Of a stretch of DNA of 64,000 nucleotides, positions 9,740 to 19,349 are shown one piece after another. The DNA is from Mycetohabitans sp. B8. Lineage in GTDB: Bacteria > Pseudomonadota > Gammaproteobacteria > Burkholderiales > Burkholderiaceae. The DNA is taken from positions 1 to 64,000 of the forward strand of contig NZ_JAHLKR010000018.1 in assembly GCF_021991875.1 (NCBI RefSeq), given 5' to 3'. A program made the translations under genes and the position numbers. The notes below the pieces were generated by a model. That model saw only the letters and a program-made list of their open reading frames with translations. It did not search any database and had not been told where the DNA came from. Within the stretch, counting starts at the first letter, position 1, and each line of letters begins with the position of its first letter.

Positions 9740-10903
9740 ATGCGACGTTATTCATACTCGTTTGCGGGGATCGCGATTGTGACGCTGGCCGGCGCGGCAC
9801 TACAAACGGCCTTCAGCGATCAGACCGACGGGGACGTCGCATCTCACCTGCCTGTTTCGAAGGCGGGCGACATGGCAGTAGCAGCCATCCCGTCGGCCGT
9901 GGCCGGACCCACCGGGAAATCGAGTGGATCAACGGACACGCCGATCCCCACTGCGCTACCAACGATCCCATGCGGCCAGGGCACCAAGGGGATCTTCTAC
10001 GGCATTGGCGGTCACGTCGGGCAAGGGGGCGTGTACGACAAAATGAGTGACGAACAGCAACTCGGTCATATCAAAGAACTGGGTATGACGATGTACGGAC
10101 ACGATGTTTTCGATTACGCCAGCACGCAAAAGGTCTTTCGAATCGCTAAACTGGCAAAGAAACAATGCATCGGTGTCTTCGCGGCGCTAACGGCCGACCT
10201 GAATTCCTACGCCAACGAGGACGCAGCCTACCGCGACGGGTTAAAACTGGGGGCGATGGTCGCTACGACGCTTAAGGGCGTCGTCCAGTATTACCAGGTG
10301 GGTAACGAGTATGAGAATGTCAGCATTCGCCGCGGACATGGCAACAATCCGGACGACTATGACAATGCCTCTTTTCAGAAGGCGCGTGGCTCGATTCTCG
10401 GAATGATTGACGGGATAAAGAGCGCAAACCCATCCGCCACGATCATGATGTGCCCGCTAGGGTGGCTACACTTCGGTTTCCTGGACATGCTGTACACCGG
10501 CACACAACCCGACGGCTCCCGAGGGCACCGAATCCCGAAGTGGGACATCACCGCATGGCATTGGTATTCGGACATGGGAGACATCACCGCCGCGCGGGGC
10601 GTCAACGTGCTCAGGCACTTGCACGACACGTACCGCAAGCCAATCTGGATCACCGAACTGGGTGTCCGACCGGGCGCGAGCGAACAAGCATCGGCAGCCT
10701 ACCTGGTTGGGCCCAACGCGCTCGGCGGTTTAGTCCAGTATGCCAAGAAGTACAATATTCAGAACGTTACGTTGTATGAATTGCTTGACGACGAGGCGTA
10801 CGGTGGCGATGGAAACTACGGTTTGCTGGCCGACGACGGTGTCGTCCGCAAGCATCGCTATGATGTAATTAAGCGGTTCATTGCGACGCACGCGATGCCG
10901 TAG
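9740..10903 (+). CDS. Secreted clan GH-A glycoside hydrolase
   Basis: 387 residues from the ATG at 9740, chosen because AAGGG sits six bases upstream; an in-frame ATG at 9710 has no such site. Residues 1-25 form a signal peptide (basic start, hydrophobic stretch, Ala-rich end), followed by a Ser/Thr/Pro linker to about 75. The catalytic domain has the hallmarks of a (beta/alpha)8 retaining hydrolase: acid/base Glu190 in VGNEYEN and nucleophile Glu306 in WITELGV, with the HWYSD segment between. It probably cuts beta-linked polysaccharide outside the cytoplasm. The exact GH family (39- or 128-like) cannot be fixed by eye. It stands alone between IS debris and the NAT gene, with no operon partner. 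Confidence 0.78.
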   Translation: MRRYSYSFAGIAIVTLAGAALQTAFSDQTDGDVASHLPVSKAGDMAVAAIPSAVAGPTGKSSGSTDTPIPTALPTIPCGQGTKGIFYGIGGHVGQGGVYDKMSDEQQLGHIKELGMTMYGHDVFDYASTQKVFRIAKLAKKQCIGVFAALTADLNSYANEDAAYRDGLKLGAMVATTLKGVVQYYQVGNEYENVSIRRGHGNNPDDYDNASFQKARGSILGMIDGIKSANPSATIMMCPLGWLHFGFLDMLYTGTQPDGSRGHRIPKWDITAWHWYSDMGDITAARGVNVLRHLHDTYRKPIWITELGVRPGASEQASAAYLVGPNALGGLVQYAKKYNIQNVTLYELLDDEAYGGDGNYGLLADDGVVRKHRYDVIKRFIATHAMP

Positions 10904-11302
10904 AGCGCGCTTACGCACTAGGACGTGCTCACACTACGGAGGCCTTCGACGATCAGGGCAAAATGGATTAAGGTAGTGGACACCGCATGACCATGTCGGC
11001 TTTGCCCAGTTGACAAAGGCCGGTTAATGTATCGTGATTCTGCTGGATAAACGCCAGTGTGAGTCTTCCGCGAGCAGTTCGCACGGTCTTGCCATGTGCA
11101 GCCAGCATAAAGCTCAACGGGTTACCGGGCTCCTTACATCTTGATGGTCGAACGCCATGGGCATCAATTCAACCCATGACGGGGCAACGCCATTCTCACG
11201 GTAGCCCTGAACTTGGACAGGTTGTTGCAAAGGCTTGTCGCTCCATCAAGGTGACGGCGAGCGCGTAACCAGCGCCGTGCCCGAGCACCGTGCCCGCGCC
11301 GA
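10904..11302. other. Intergenic region; nothing recognised
   Basis: About 400 bases between the convergent hydrolase and acetyltransferase genes. No credible coding frame and no hairpin with a T-tract were found. Confidence 0.4.
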
Positions 11303-12127
11303 TCACGGCTCACGTATTTTCTCGAACAACGCATCGATATCCATGCCGCCAATATTGATGCCGAACGTGCCAGTCAAGCAATCTGCCAATTCGGCGGCAC
11401 TGGCCAGTCGCCGCCGTTGATCGCTGCCGTCACGCCGGCGCAACGTGAACCGATCGTTACGCAGCGCGGCACGCGCGTCGCCAACGATGCGGCACACGCT
11501 CAGTTCGTGAATAAAATGGGAATCGGGATGAGCACAGGTGTACCAATTGGCCATCTCATGGTCGATCCGATACGTGGTCCGCGACTCAAACCGATAGACC
11601 TTCTGCCAACGCGAACCCAGCGCGACTTCGAGATCGTAGCCCTGTTGCAATTCAGGCTGCCCGATGAGTCGAGCCGGCTCAAATGGCGTCGGCTGAACAA
11701 CGCCCGCATCCAGCCGCAATGGCGCCGTCAGCGTGATCGCACCAAAGCCGACATCGGCGATGAACGGCCCTTCGGGTAGCGCGATATGCAACAACATATG
11801 GGACTTGGCCGTTACATCGACACCGTCACGCATCCATAAGACGCGCGCGAGCATCGGCGTCACCTCAAAGCCTAGTTCGGTGAGCACCGCGGCAAATAGC
11901 GTGTTGTGCTCGAAGCAGTAGCCGCCTCGGCCGCCGGTCACGAGTTTTTGCTGAATCTGGTCCAAGTCCAGCCGTACATGCTCGCCGCGCAACGGATCGA
12001 GATTCTCGAACGGAATCGCGCACGGATGGAGCGCGTGCAGCCCATTCAGCACCTGCAGCGTCGGCTGGGCCGCCCCGGCATAGCCAATACGCTCGAAATA
12101 GGCGGCAAGATCGACACGTTCAGCCAT
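11303..12127 (-). CDS. nat: Arylamine N-acetyltransferase
   Basis: 274 residues from the ATG at 12127 (AGGG eight bases upstream); an in-frame ATG at 12154 is a less likely start. The catalytic triad is complete: Cys71 in GRGGYCFEHN, His110 in KSHMLLHI and Asp125 in ADVGFG. The spacing is close to the 69/107/122 of Salmonella NAT. The enzyme transfers acetyl from acetyl-CoA to aromatic amines or hydrazines through a Cys-acetyl intermediate in the cytoplasm. Length is normal for the family. The lipoprotein gene upstream on the same strand is only about 85 bases away, but no functional link is evident. Confidence 0.92.
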   Translation of the reverse strand: MAERVDLAAYFERIGYAGAAQPTLQVLNGLHALHPCAIPFENLDPLRGEHVRLDLDQIQQKLVTGGRGGYCFEHNTLFAAVLTELGFEVTPMLARVLWMRDGVDVTAKSHMLLHIALPEGPFIADVGFGAITLTAPLRLDAGVVQPTPFEPARLIGQPELQQGYDLEVALGSRWQKVYRFESRTTYRIDHEMANWYTCAHPDSHFIHELSVCRIVGDARAALRNDRFTLRRRDGSDQRRRLASAAELADCLTGTFGINIGGMDIDALFEKIREP

Positions 12128-12211
12128 CGCCGTGCGCCCTCTTGCGACGCGCACACGAGCCTGCGCTCGCGCGGCAATGCCAACAGGTCCCCGCCACGTT
12201 GCAACGGATCG

Positions 12212-12553
12212 TCATGGCGTATCCGCGCACTGCCACGCTGCGCCCTCGATCCACAGGTTGCCCGGATGACGCTTGCCTGGGTAGAACCGGAAGCTCGTGC
12301 TGCCATCGTCGTCGGTACGGATCTTCACGATGTTAGAGTCGCCGAAATCCAACATTTGGCCTTGGGGAATCGGCGATGCGCGAAATGACACATCATGCCG
12401 GTTCGCTGCATCGGTCATGCACGCGATCACGTCCTGCGTGCTGCGCCCGGTGGAGGCAACCTTCTCGGGTTCGCCGGCGTCAGGGTTATGCTGCAACAGC
12501 ATGCAGCCGCTCAAAGCGACCGCAAAAAACATCGAAACAAAAGGCTTGGTCAT
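12212..12553 (-). CDS. Small lipoprotein of unknown function
   Basis: 113 residues with a short basic start, a hydrophobic segment and a lipobox (VALSGC, Cys17) that should be lipidated by Lgt and cut by signal peptidase II. The mature part is polar, has no recognised domain, and contains two further Cys that could form a disulfide (Cys45 and the Cys near the C-terminus). It is likely anchored in the outer membrane. Confidence 0.7.
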   Translation of the reverse strand: MTKPFVSMFFAVALSGCMLLQHNPDAGEPEKVASTGRSTQDVIACMTDAANRHDVSFRASPIPQGQMLDFGDSNIVKIRTDDDGSTSFRFYPGKRHPGNLWIEGAAWQCADTP

Positions 12554-13019
12554 CCACTCTCCCAGTTAAGCCCGTTCCGCCCAACAGTAGCACGACCGGT
12601 GCCCACAGCCCATTACACAGCGGACTGTTGCGTCGGCGCGAACGAATCGCTGCGCGCAGCCGGCCACCCGTTTTCGCACAGCAGATATCGTTAACAGCCG
12701 GCCAGCCAATCGCACGGCTGCAAGCACTGGAGAAACTCGACCTTCAGTTGCACTTCGTACGACGACACACGGCACAGGATGGGGTGCGCGCGCTGACGCA
12801 CCGGGCCCGGCTTGGTGACCCCGACGACAATGATCGCCTGGTGCTCGGCACGCGCGTAACGGGCAAGAGCAGCTACAAGCTCACTGTCGCAGACGAAACG
12901 CAGGCTCGCGGCTTCGTGCAAAAATCAACATTGACGCACTCGACATCGCGAGACACGTCGGCAAGCACGCGCTCGCGCTGTCGATGACCAGGACACCCGG
13001 CGTGTTCAACCGCGTCGGC
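12554..13019 (+). pseudogene. Unidentified decayed coding remnant
   Basis: Plus-strand translation between about 12690 and 13015 gives coherent protein-like sequence split between two frames: GTRVTGKSSYKLTVADETQ in one, then NIDALDIARHVGKHALALS in the next. There is no full reading frame and no family was recognised. It is probably a frameshifted, truncated gene adjoining the aldolase remnant. Confidence 0.3.
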
Positions 13020-13391
13020 AATTCACTGGCCGCCGCGCACACCGCGCGGCGGATAGCGGATTGCCGCCACGGCACGGCGCGCCGCCTGCGCATCCTGCAC
13101 CCTCGGTAACAGCACGGTCTGTGCACCAATATCTAGGATCTGCTTGATCAACACCGTATCGTTCCACGCCACCCTGACGATCGAATGCGACGCGTACGGC
13201 GCCACGGCTTGACGTTGCCCCAGTATCGGCGGATACCGTGTTCGGCGCGTGTTCGCCGTCGAGCAGCAGCCAGTCGAAGCCAGCGCCGGCCACAACCTCG
13301 GCCGCATAAGCATGCGCCATCCGACCCCCAGGTTGATCTGCACATGGCCCTCGGCCAACGCACGTTTGAATGGATTGACAGGGAGTTCCAT
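13020..13391 (-). pseudogene. HpcH/HpaI-family aldolase, N-terminal remnant
   Basis: The start reads [19 protein letters not shown], typical of 2,4-dihydroxyhept-2-ene-1,7-dioate / 2-keto-3-deoxy-sugar-acid class II aldolases. It continues in a second frame through [19 protein letters not shown] (the metal and substrate loop) and returns to the first frame for [19 protein letters not shown] and the RYPPRGVRG motif. Frame changes and loss of everything after RGVRG (about half the protein) mean it is inactive. Confidence 0.75.
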
Positions 13392-13429
13392 CGGAGCGAC
13401 CGGTCAAGGCAATAAACTTACCATATTAA

Positions 13430-14311
13430 TTATATGCCTTTTCCGGACGACCGTGTCCGGCCATGCGCATCGACAAAGTCCAGTACCGCGCGATTGAATG
13501 CGCGGGGGTGCGCCAGGTTCATTCCGTGCGAGGCGCCGGTAATCGTCATTTGACAGGCGCCATCGATGTGCTGGTGCAGCCATTCGATGTTTCGGTGAAA
13601 GATCGAAGGGCTTTTCTCCCCGCCGACGAGTAGGACCGGCACCATGATTGCGCCAGCCTCGTGCGCGGCAAAGGCCGGCATCCGCTCCGCGATTTGCGGC
13701 TGCAGCGTATGTGCGTTGTCGCGCGCCATTGCCTTGAACCCGTACGGGCTGTGCGCCCAGGACCCTGGACGGCTGACCGAGTCGACAAACAACGCCAAGC
13801 CAGCGTCCACCTCGCCCTGCTCGATCAGCGCCACGGCGCGGGCACGCAGCGTGTTGACCTTACCCGCCGCCTGCGCGCCTGGCGCATCGCTGCCTTGAAC
13901 GGCACCGCCCGGGTCGGCCAACGTCACGCTGAGCAACCGGTCGGGAAAGCAGCGGGCAAGATGAAACGCAAGGTAGGCGCCACGGGAATGCGCGACCACA
14001 TGCGCCGGCTCGCACACGACCTCGTCGATGAACGCGGCGATCTGCTGCACATGCGCGTTCCAACTAAACGGCAGCGCGCGATTCAACTCGCGCGTCGGAA
14101 AATAGTGTCCGAGGCTGAGTGATAGCACGCGATGCGTCGAGGCCAGCGGCGCGAGCTGCGGCTCCCAATACCGGTAGTCGCACAGCGAACCGTGCACCAG
14201 CAAGATCGGCTCGCCACTGCCCGCCTGCGCGAAAGCAACGCTTGCTCCGTTAGCCAGCGTGATAGTCTGCGCATACGGCATCGCGCGCGGCACCGGGGAC
14301 ATGCCGGTCAT
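13430..14311 (-). CDS. Alpha/beta-hydrolase fold protein
   Basis: 293 residues with the alpha/beta-hydrolase layout: oxyanion motif LVHGSLCD (~38-45), nucleophile Ser109 in a variant elbow (VAHSRG, Ala replacing the first Gly), and His262 in ASHGMN. The acidic member is probably in the VGGEKSP loop. No signal peptide, so cytoplasmic; substrate unknown. Its ATG overlaps the stop of the upstream H-NS-like gene by four bases, so the two are probably translationally coupled. An internal ATG at residue 4 or 11 is an alternative start. Confidence 0.82.
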   Translation of the reverse strand: MTGMSPVPRAMPYAQTITLANGASVAFAQAGSGEPILLVHGSLCDYRYWEPQLAPLASTHRVLSLSLGHYFPTRELNRALPFSWNAHVQQIAAFIDEVVCEPAHVVAHSRGAYLAFHLARCFPDRLLSVTLADPGGAVQGSDAPGAQAAGKVNTLRARAVALIEQGEVDAGLALFVDSVSRPGSWAHSPYGFKAMARDNAHTLQPQIAERMPAFAAHEAGAIMVPVLLVGGEKSPSIFHRNIEWLHQHIDGACQMTITGASHGMNLAHPRAFNRAVLDFVDAHGRTRSSGKGI

Positions 14312-14550
14312 TGCTCCGGCTTGACCATGAAGTGCTCAGTCGACTGTCCGGCATGCACCGCGCGCTTGAGCCAATCGGGCATGTCTCCTTCACCATCCCA
14401 TGCGTTGCCATACGCATCACGAAACAATATCGGCTTTATTTTCTTTTCCTCTTCAGCAAGTACTTTGGCCAGATGCTCAATGGAAATGCCGTATTCGTCC
14501 ATCCGGTGGTGAATATACGCAATAATTCGCTGTCTCTTCTGTTCGTCCAT
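14308..14550 (-). CDS. H-NS-family DNA-binding protein, short form
   Basis: 80 residues. An N-terminal helical stretch (~1-38) precedes the H-NS C-terminal DNA-binding module: FRDAYGNAWDGEGDMPDWL, then AVHAGQS and EHF. This matches the Burkholderia H-NS/Bv3F type, in which the W-x-G-x-G loop enters the minor groove of AT-rich DNA. It may silence foreign DNA. No clear Shine-Dalgarno was found. The stop overlaps the hydrolase start (ATGA). A perfect 7-bp hairpin (14588-14607) lies in the leader. Confidence 0.8.
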   Translation of the reverse strand: MDEQKRQRIIAYIHHRMDEYGISIEHLAKVLAEEEKKIKPILFRDAYGNAWDGEGDMPDWLKRAVHAGQSTEHFMVKPEQ

Positions 14551-14587
14551 AGGGGGAAGTCATTATGTCGCGCAAACTGCACGGCGA

Positions 14588-14607
14588 GCCGGCGAGAACA
14601 CGCCGGC
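14588..14607. terminator. Hairpin between deacetylase and H-NS-like genes
   Basis: Perfect inverted repeat GCCGGCG-agaaca-CGCCGGC. No T-tract follows on either strand, so it could be a factor-dependent terminator for the deacetylase gene or a leader structure of the H-NS-like gene. Confidence 0.3.
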
Positions 14608-14691
14608 GGCACAGAGGAGGTCCTTCCACCACTATTTTAACGCTCTTTGCGAAATCCTGATCAGATCGCTGGCTGACGCCGGCCGCACGGG

Positions 14692-15648
14692 TCAAAATTG
14701 GGGCTTACGGCCGCGCCAGCCGCCGCCGTGCCGCGCATAGCGCAGGAACAATGGAATCCCCGTCAGTTGCGCGATGAACCATGCCAACGACGAATCGTCA
14801 TGGATATCGATGGCACGCAACCTGAACGGATCAGTCGCGTCATCGTTCCAACCGACGTCGCACGTTCTAGCGGTGCGGTAGCCGGCCGCGCGCAATAGCC
14901 GGATCTCCCTTTCCCCATAGTTGCCGTTCGGGTATGCAAAATGCACGCAAGGCCGCCCGGTCAACCGTTCGATGTCCCGCCGGGAGCCGGTGATCTCCTG
15001 CTCGCATTCAGCGTCTTCGCAGCGGGTCAGGATCGGATGAAAACGCGTATGGGACTGAAAGTCGACTCGCGCGCGCATCTGCTTAACCTGCCGCACGCTG
15101 AGGCCGGTTGGTGCTGTGCCATTGCGGCCCTCGTCCGCGATCGTCGGCTCCCGCAGCTGCCCGCCGCCCAGCAGCATTGGCAAGACTTGCCGCAACTCCG
15201 CGCCTTGATAGCCGCGCTCGTGCAATTGCGCGAGGCGCTCGCGGTTTGGCAGCCGCTTTAATCTTTCGATATCTGTACCAGCGGCGGCCGGATGCATCCA
15301 CCAATGTGCGGCGCGATGCTCGATGACGCCGCTGCACAGAAAAATGGTCGGACGCACCCGATGCTTGTCGAACACGGGCAACAGCGCGGCATTGCCAGCA
15401 TGCCCGTCATCCAACGTAATGACCGCGCGCGGTCGGCCGCGGCCCGGCTGGCTTAACGCGTCCAACGGCACGATGTCGCAGATGCGCGTCAGATAGGATA
15501 AGTGAGCATCCAACGTCGACGGCGACGGATTGTGATACAGCAGGATAGCAACCCGGTCACGCCACAAGAACTTGCGCACCGCCGCAACGACGCCGGTCCA
15601 TAGGACAAGTCGTGCGAAGCTTTCCCTCAATAGCGTGCGAGCGTTCAT
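14692..15648 (-). CDS. Polysaccharide deacetylase family protein (NodB domain)
   Basis: 318 residues. A hydrophobic N-terminal segment (~12-25) may anchor it to the membrane. NodB-type motifs follow in order: VAILLYHN (~33-40), metal/catalytic Asp80-Asp81 in ITLDDG, the SHTRFHP metal-binding histidines (~195-205) and FAYPNGNYG (~238). It should remove N-acetyl groups from a surface polysaccharide. The glycosyltransferase gene lies divergently about 190 bases away, so both may act on the cell-surface glycan. Confidence 0.85.
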   Translation of the reverse strand: MNARTLLRESFARLVLWTGVVAAVRKFLWRDRVAILLYHNPSPSTLDAHLSYLTRICDIVPLDALSQPGRGRPRAVITLDDGHAGNAALLPVFDKHRVRPTIFLCSGVIEHRAAHWWMHPAAAGTDIERLKRLPNRERLAQLHERGYQGAELRQVLPMLLGGGQLREPTIADEGRNGTAPTGLSVRQVKQMRARVDFQSHTRFHPILTRCEDAECEQEITGSRRDIERLTGRPCVHFAYPNGNYGEREIRLLRAAGYRTARTCDVGWNDDATDPFRLRAIDIHDDSSLAWFIAQLTGIPLFLRYARHGGGWRGRKPQF

Positions 15649-15842
15649 CCGCGTAGTCTCTTGCTATTCGATGCGCCGCTGAACGGCCTGCCTACAAAAT
15701 TTCGACCACTTAATTAAGCCAGGATGCCGCCCGACATACCGTGCGTTGCCAAACAGAGCCCGTGCGTGGACGTCGCTATCGTGACGTTTAAGAGGCAACG
15801 CACGTGTTAGATCGCAAGTCGCGGGGTTTGGAGGAGAGTGTT

Positions 15843-17093
15843 ATGGACAAACGCTGCAATGTGCTGATCATCAATGATTTCGCCTCGAAAGGTGGTGCCG
15901 AAGAAGTGTACCGAACGTCTGCACGGCTGTTGCGCGCCATGCCGGGTGTGGAAGTTGAATGTTTTGACAGGAGTTGCTTAAGCGCTGCCGCGCGGCACAA
16001 GCCGCGCGCATGGAATAGCGAGGCAGCCCGTCTGCTCGCGCAAACGATTGTTCGCTTCCGGCCCGCTCGTATACTCGTACACAACTATCACAATGTGCTA
16101 TCTCCGTCGATCCTGCATGCGATCGATCGATACCATTCGAGCCTGGGCTATACGACCTATCTGACCTGCCATGACTATCACCTGGTCCACTATAATCCCA
16201 CGCTGCTGCGGTACAAAAACGGCATCGCCGACGCGTTTCCCATCGAATCACTTGGTATGTTGCGGGCGCTGATCACTCGCGCGAGTCCGAAAGGCGCGGT
16301 GCATGATGCATTGAAAAAGCTTTACTGGCATTCGACCAGGCTGCTGTGCCATCCCATCCGAGTGTTTGATTTGCTATTGTGCCCGAGCCGGTACATGGAG
16401 CAAGCACTGCACCGCGCCGGCATCACGAACACGTCGCTGCTACCCAACCCAATTGACGCGGACATGCCCGTATACGCGCCCAAGCCGATCCAAGCGAGTC
16501 GCATCAACCTCGCATTCGCCGGCCGCATCGCGGCGGAAAAAGGGCTGGGCGAGTTCATCGCGCTGGCACGCGCCACACAATTCGCCTACCTTAATAAGCT
16601 GACGATTTTCGGTGACGGGCCGGAGCGTGCCGCGCTCGAGCACTGCAATGCCGATTTGATTTGTGCCGGGCGGCTCGAATTCCGCGGCAGGCGTCCCCAT
16701 CGCGCGCTCCTGACCGAGTTGCGCGAGACCGCGCATGCGGTGGTATTGCCGTCGATCTGCGCGGAAAATGCGCCGCTGTTGATCGTCGAGGCGGCCATGC
16801 TCGGATTGCCGGCGCTCGTGCACGACATCGGCAGCCTATCGACGTTCGGCGACGAAATCGGCAATAAGTTCAAGTATCGCTGCGATACGGCGAGCTACCG
16901 CGCGGCGCTCGACGCACTGATACAGCATCTTGGCCAGCCGAATCGCCGCTATGACGTCGCTGAATACCACCCGCAGCGGTACGCGCAGCGACTCGCCACC
17001 GTACTGCGCCTGGAGCGGAGCAACGAACAACCGGGAGCCACGTACGCGGGCAGCCTGATCGACGCGGACGGCAGCGTACTCCCCATCGTGTAG
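15843..17093 (+). CDS. Glycosyltransferase family 4 (GT-B) protein
   Basis: 416 residues from the ATG at 15843, preceded by GGAGGAGAG; an upstream in-frame start at 15804 lacks a site. The N-terminal domain starts with a Rossmann strand (CNVLIINDFASKGGAEEV, the Gly-Gly-Ala-Glu loop typical of GT4). The C-terminal nucleotide-sugar domain has AGRIAAEKG (~225) and the EX7E motif around ENAPLLIVEAAMLG (~305-320). It probably adds a sugar to a lipid-linked or surface glycan on the cytoplasmic face. Paired divergently with a deacetylase gene. Confidence 0.87.
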   Translation: MDKRCNVLIINDFASKGGAEEVYRTSARLLRAMPGVEVECFDRSCLSAAARHKPRAWNSEAARLLAQTIVRFRPARILVHNYHNVLSPSILHAIDRYHSSLGYTTYLTCHDYHLVHYNPTLLRYKNGIADAFPIESLGMLRALITRASPKGAVHDALKKLYWHSTRLLCHPIRVFDLLLCPSRYMEQALHRAGITNTSLLPNPIDADMPVYAPKPIQASRINLAFAGRIAAEKGLGEFIALARATQFAYLNKLTIFGDGPERAALEHCNADLICAGRLEFRGRRPHRALLTELRETAHAVVLPSICAENAPLLIVEAAMLGLPALVHDIGSLSTFGDEIGNKFKYRCDTASYRAALDALIQHLGQPNRRYDVAEYHPQRYAQRLATVLRLERSNEQPGATYAGSLIDADGSVLPIV

Positions 17094-17408
17094 GACGTCC
17101 CGTTTCACAGCCTGTCCAACGGCTGCACATACTGGCCACCGCTTGCGTTTTGCGGTCGCTGCTTGCATGGCAAATGTTGCAGCGCAACATCAATCCCGAG
17201 TCCTGGCGCCTCTTGGCGCAAGGCGCGCCCCTGCGTCCCTCCATCGTCTTTCTCAACACCACATGGGTACGTCCGCTGCAGCGCCACGCAGCATGGCGCT
17301 GCATTGCAGCATTGAAACCTTCCCACAAGCCGCCTAAAGTCAATTTAAGCGCACACATGGTGTGTGTCGCCCATAATGTGACAAGTTGGATAGTTAGAGG
17401 AGCAGATC

Positions 17409-17771
17409 ATGCGGCTCACGACCCATCTCCTGCGGCACGAGAAACACTTCGAGTTGCGACATGCAACGATGCCGACCTATATCGCAAGCTACCTATTCCC
17501 CGCGGTGCTGTTGCTCTATGAAATATGGCGAGTAGGCTCATGGATATCTGGGCACGGCATGAACTTTGCTGACTTCAATTCGATGGGGTACGAGTACACA
17601 GTGATGCTCGCCTGGTTCGGACTGCAGGTGATAACCGAGATCGTGTTTCTGATCGGCGCAGCGCTCAGCCGCCATCGCGACTTTGGGCATCGCATCGCCA
17701 ATGTGCTGTGCGGCGTGTTTTGCTCTGCCGTCATTCTGTTGTTCGATTTCGGCCTGCAGCACTGGATGTGA
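17409..17771 (+). CDS. Small integral membrane protein, unknown function
   Basis: 120 residues with a good ribosome binding site (AGGAG, six bases before ATG). Three hydrophobic segments are visible at about 24-42, 64-84 and 95-116, with His/Arg-rich loops at both ends, indicating an inner-membrane protein. No family recognised. A hairpin lies five bases after the stop. Confidence 0.65.
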   Translation: MRLTTHLLRHEKHFELRHATMPTYIASYLFPAVLLLYEIWRVGSWISGHGMNFADFNSMGYEYTVMLAWFGLQVITEIVFLIGAALSRHRDFGHRIANVLCGVFCSAVILLFDFGLQHWM

Positions 17772-17776
17772 CCGAA

Positions 17777-17800
17777 GCAGCCGCCCGTCGTCGCGGCTGC
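17777..17800 (+). terminator. Hairpin downstream of the small membrane protein gene
   Basis: Perfect 8-bp stem GCAGCCGC / GCGGCTGC with an 8-base loop, starting five bases after the stop codon. The following bases (GTTAAAAATG) do not form a T-tract, so it is a possible but imperfect terminator. Confidence 0.45.
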
Positions 17801-18025
17801 GTTAAAAATGCCCGTGTCTTGCGCGCGAGGCATTTAAGCGCTTGAGTAGTGGGAGAACGGTGCTAGAACTTGAGACCTATAGGCCGAACCTTGCAGGTCA
17901 GCAACAAAAATAATTTGTCGATTCGAGCACCGTTTGCCAATTTATTCTTATAGGCTCGCATATTCAGTACTTGTTCAGAGTTCTACTATCTCAAACCGCA
18001 CCGGGAATTGTGGAGGCTGGTTGGT

Positions 18026-18710
18026 TTAAGTTAATGCGGACACGTTAGCGGCATTTCTGAGTTGCTTGTAGTAGTTTGCCTCAGCTTCAGCAGGCGGGAT
18101 ATAGCCGAGCGGTTCCATTAGCCGATGATGGTTGTACCAGGCAACCCATTCCAGCGTTGCCAGTTCGACGGATTCCCTCGTTTTCCAAGGGGCGCGCCGA
18201 TGAATCAGTTCCGTCTTGGCTTGATCTCCGGTTGCAAAAGCTCATCGCGTTTCGTGCGGGCGCAGCGTTTGGACGGATCGCGAAGTTGTGCTGCATGGCG
18301 TCGGTAGCCCGACGGGGCGATGCGCAAGACCTTGCAGATCGGCTCAACCCCGAAGGTGTCGCGATGCTGATCAATGAAGGCCTTCAGGACTTGAAACGGC
18401 GCTCGAGCTGCGCCTGGGCGAAAAATGCGCTCGCCAGTTGGAGAATCTCGTTGGTCCGGCGCAGTTCCTTGACCTCGCGCTCCAAGGCCTTGATGCGTTC
18501 ACGCTCGGCCGTACTCACGCCATCGCGCTCGCCACAATCGAGCTCCTCGCGCTTAACCCAATCCAACAGCGTCTGCGGCGTGCAGCCGATCATCGGCGCA
18601 ATCGATTCGACTGCCGCCCACATCGACGAGTGCTCGCTACGCTACTCGCGTACTAGGCGCACTGCCCGCTCTCGCACTTCCGGGGAAAACTTGCTTGGCT
18701 TCTTGTTCAT
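18026..18710 (-). mobile_element. IS3-family element, internally deleted remnant
   Basis: OrfA begins at 18710 (MNKKPSKFSPEVRERAVRL), hits an in-frame stop near 18650, and resumes with [19 protein letters not shown] and a leucine-zipper-like region ending at 18384. OrfB follows in another frame (FIDQHRDTFGVEPICKVL) and then jumps to the C-terminal WYNHHRLMEPLGYIPPAE segment, ending at 18026. The catalytic DDE part is deleted. An IS3 element needs OrfAB, so this one is dead. Confidence 0.8.
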
Positions 18711-18739
18711 CGCTCCATTCTCTCAAGAGTTGGAGCCTC

Positions 18740-18795
18740 CACAAAACTCGGTGCGGTTCAGGGAAACTCGCATGCACGGTTCTTAGGGGAGCGCG
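18740..18795 (+). other. Possible group II intron fragment
   Basis: The sequence around GGTTCAGGGAAACTCGCATG and CACGGTTCTTAGGGGAG resembles the conserved stem and loop found in bacterial group II introns. Only this short piece remains, wedged between the IS3 and IS5 remnants. Confidence 0.4.
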
Positions 18796-19065
18796 CGCCG
18801 GCAACGGCGCGTGCTTACCCGACGGTAAAGTGCGCAAGCCGTACGAATTCGGCGTGAAGGTGTCGATTACGACCACGCACAAGGAAGGTCTGGTAGTCGG
18901 CGCTCGTTCGGTGCCGGGCAATCCGTACGCCGGGTACACGTTGGTTGAAGCGTTGGAACAAGCGGCGATCCTGAGCGGCGTGCAACCGCAGATCGCTGTT
19001 GTCAATCGCGGCTACAAGGGCGTAGCGATCGAGAGCGTGAAGGTCTCACTTGGGCTTGCGACGCA
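18790..19065 (+). pseudogene. IS5-family transposase internal fragment
   Basis: The reading PDGKVRKPYEFGVKVSITTT, then VVGARSVPGNPYAGYTLVEA and VNRGYKGVAIESVKV is the central DDE region of an IS5-type transposase. The N-terminal part and the C-terminal EPxIGHMK segment are missing. Confidence 0.8.
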
Positions 19066-19318
19066 GTATCACGAAGGCTGCGCACACCCCCTAAGTGCGC
19101 ATCGGGTCGCACCACCGGTCCGATTGGGCGGCCACGCCCGCCCACGCGTGCGCTGGGCAAAATCCGTACGCGTAAGCAACCCGAGTGACGCGATCACCGG
19201 CTCACGGCCAAGCCGTGTACTGCATCAGATATGACGACTTGCGCCTATAACAGGCTGGCATATTGGACAAAGTACAAAGCTGAAATAGGTAAACGACATA
19301 AGGCGACTAAATATGTAA

Positions 19319-19338
19319 AATACGTATTAATACTTATT
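19319..19338. promoter_or_regulatory. Putative operator of the Phd/VapC pair
   Basis: A 10-base perfect palindrome AATACGTATT is followed directly by the near copy AATACTTATT, 12 bases before the antitoxin start. Its position over the promoter fits autoregulation by an antitoxin dimer. Confidence 0.45.
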
Positions 19339-19349
19339 TGGGAGCCAAC

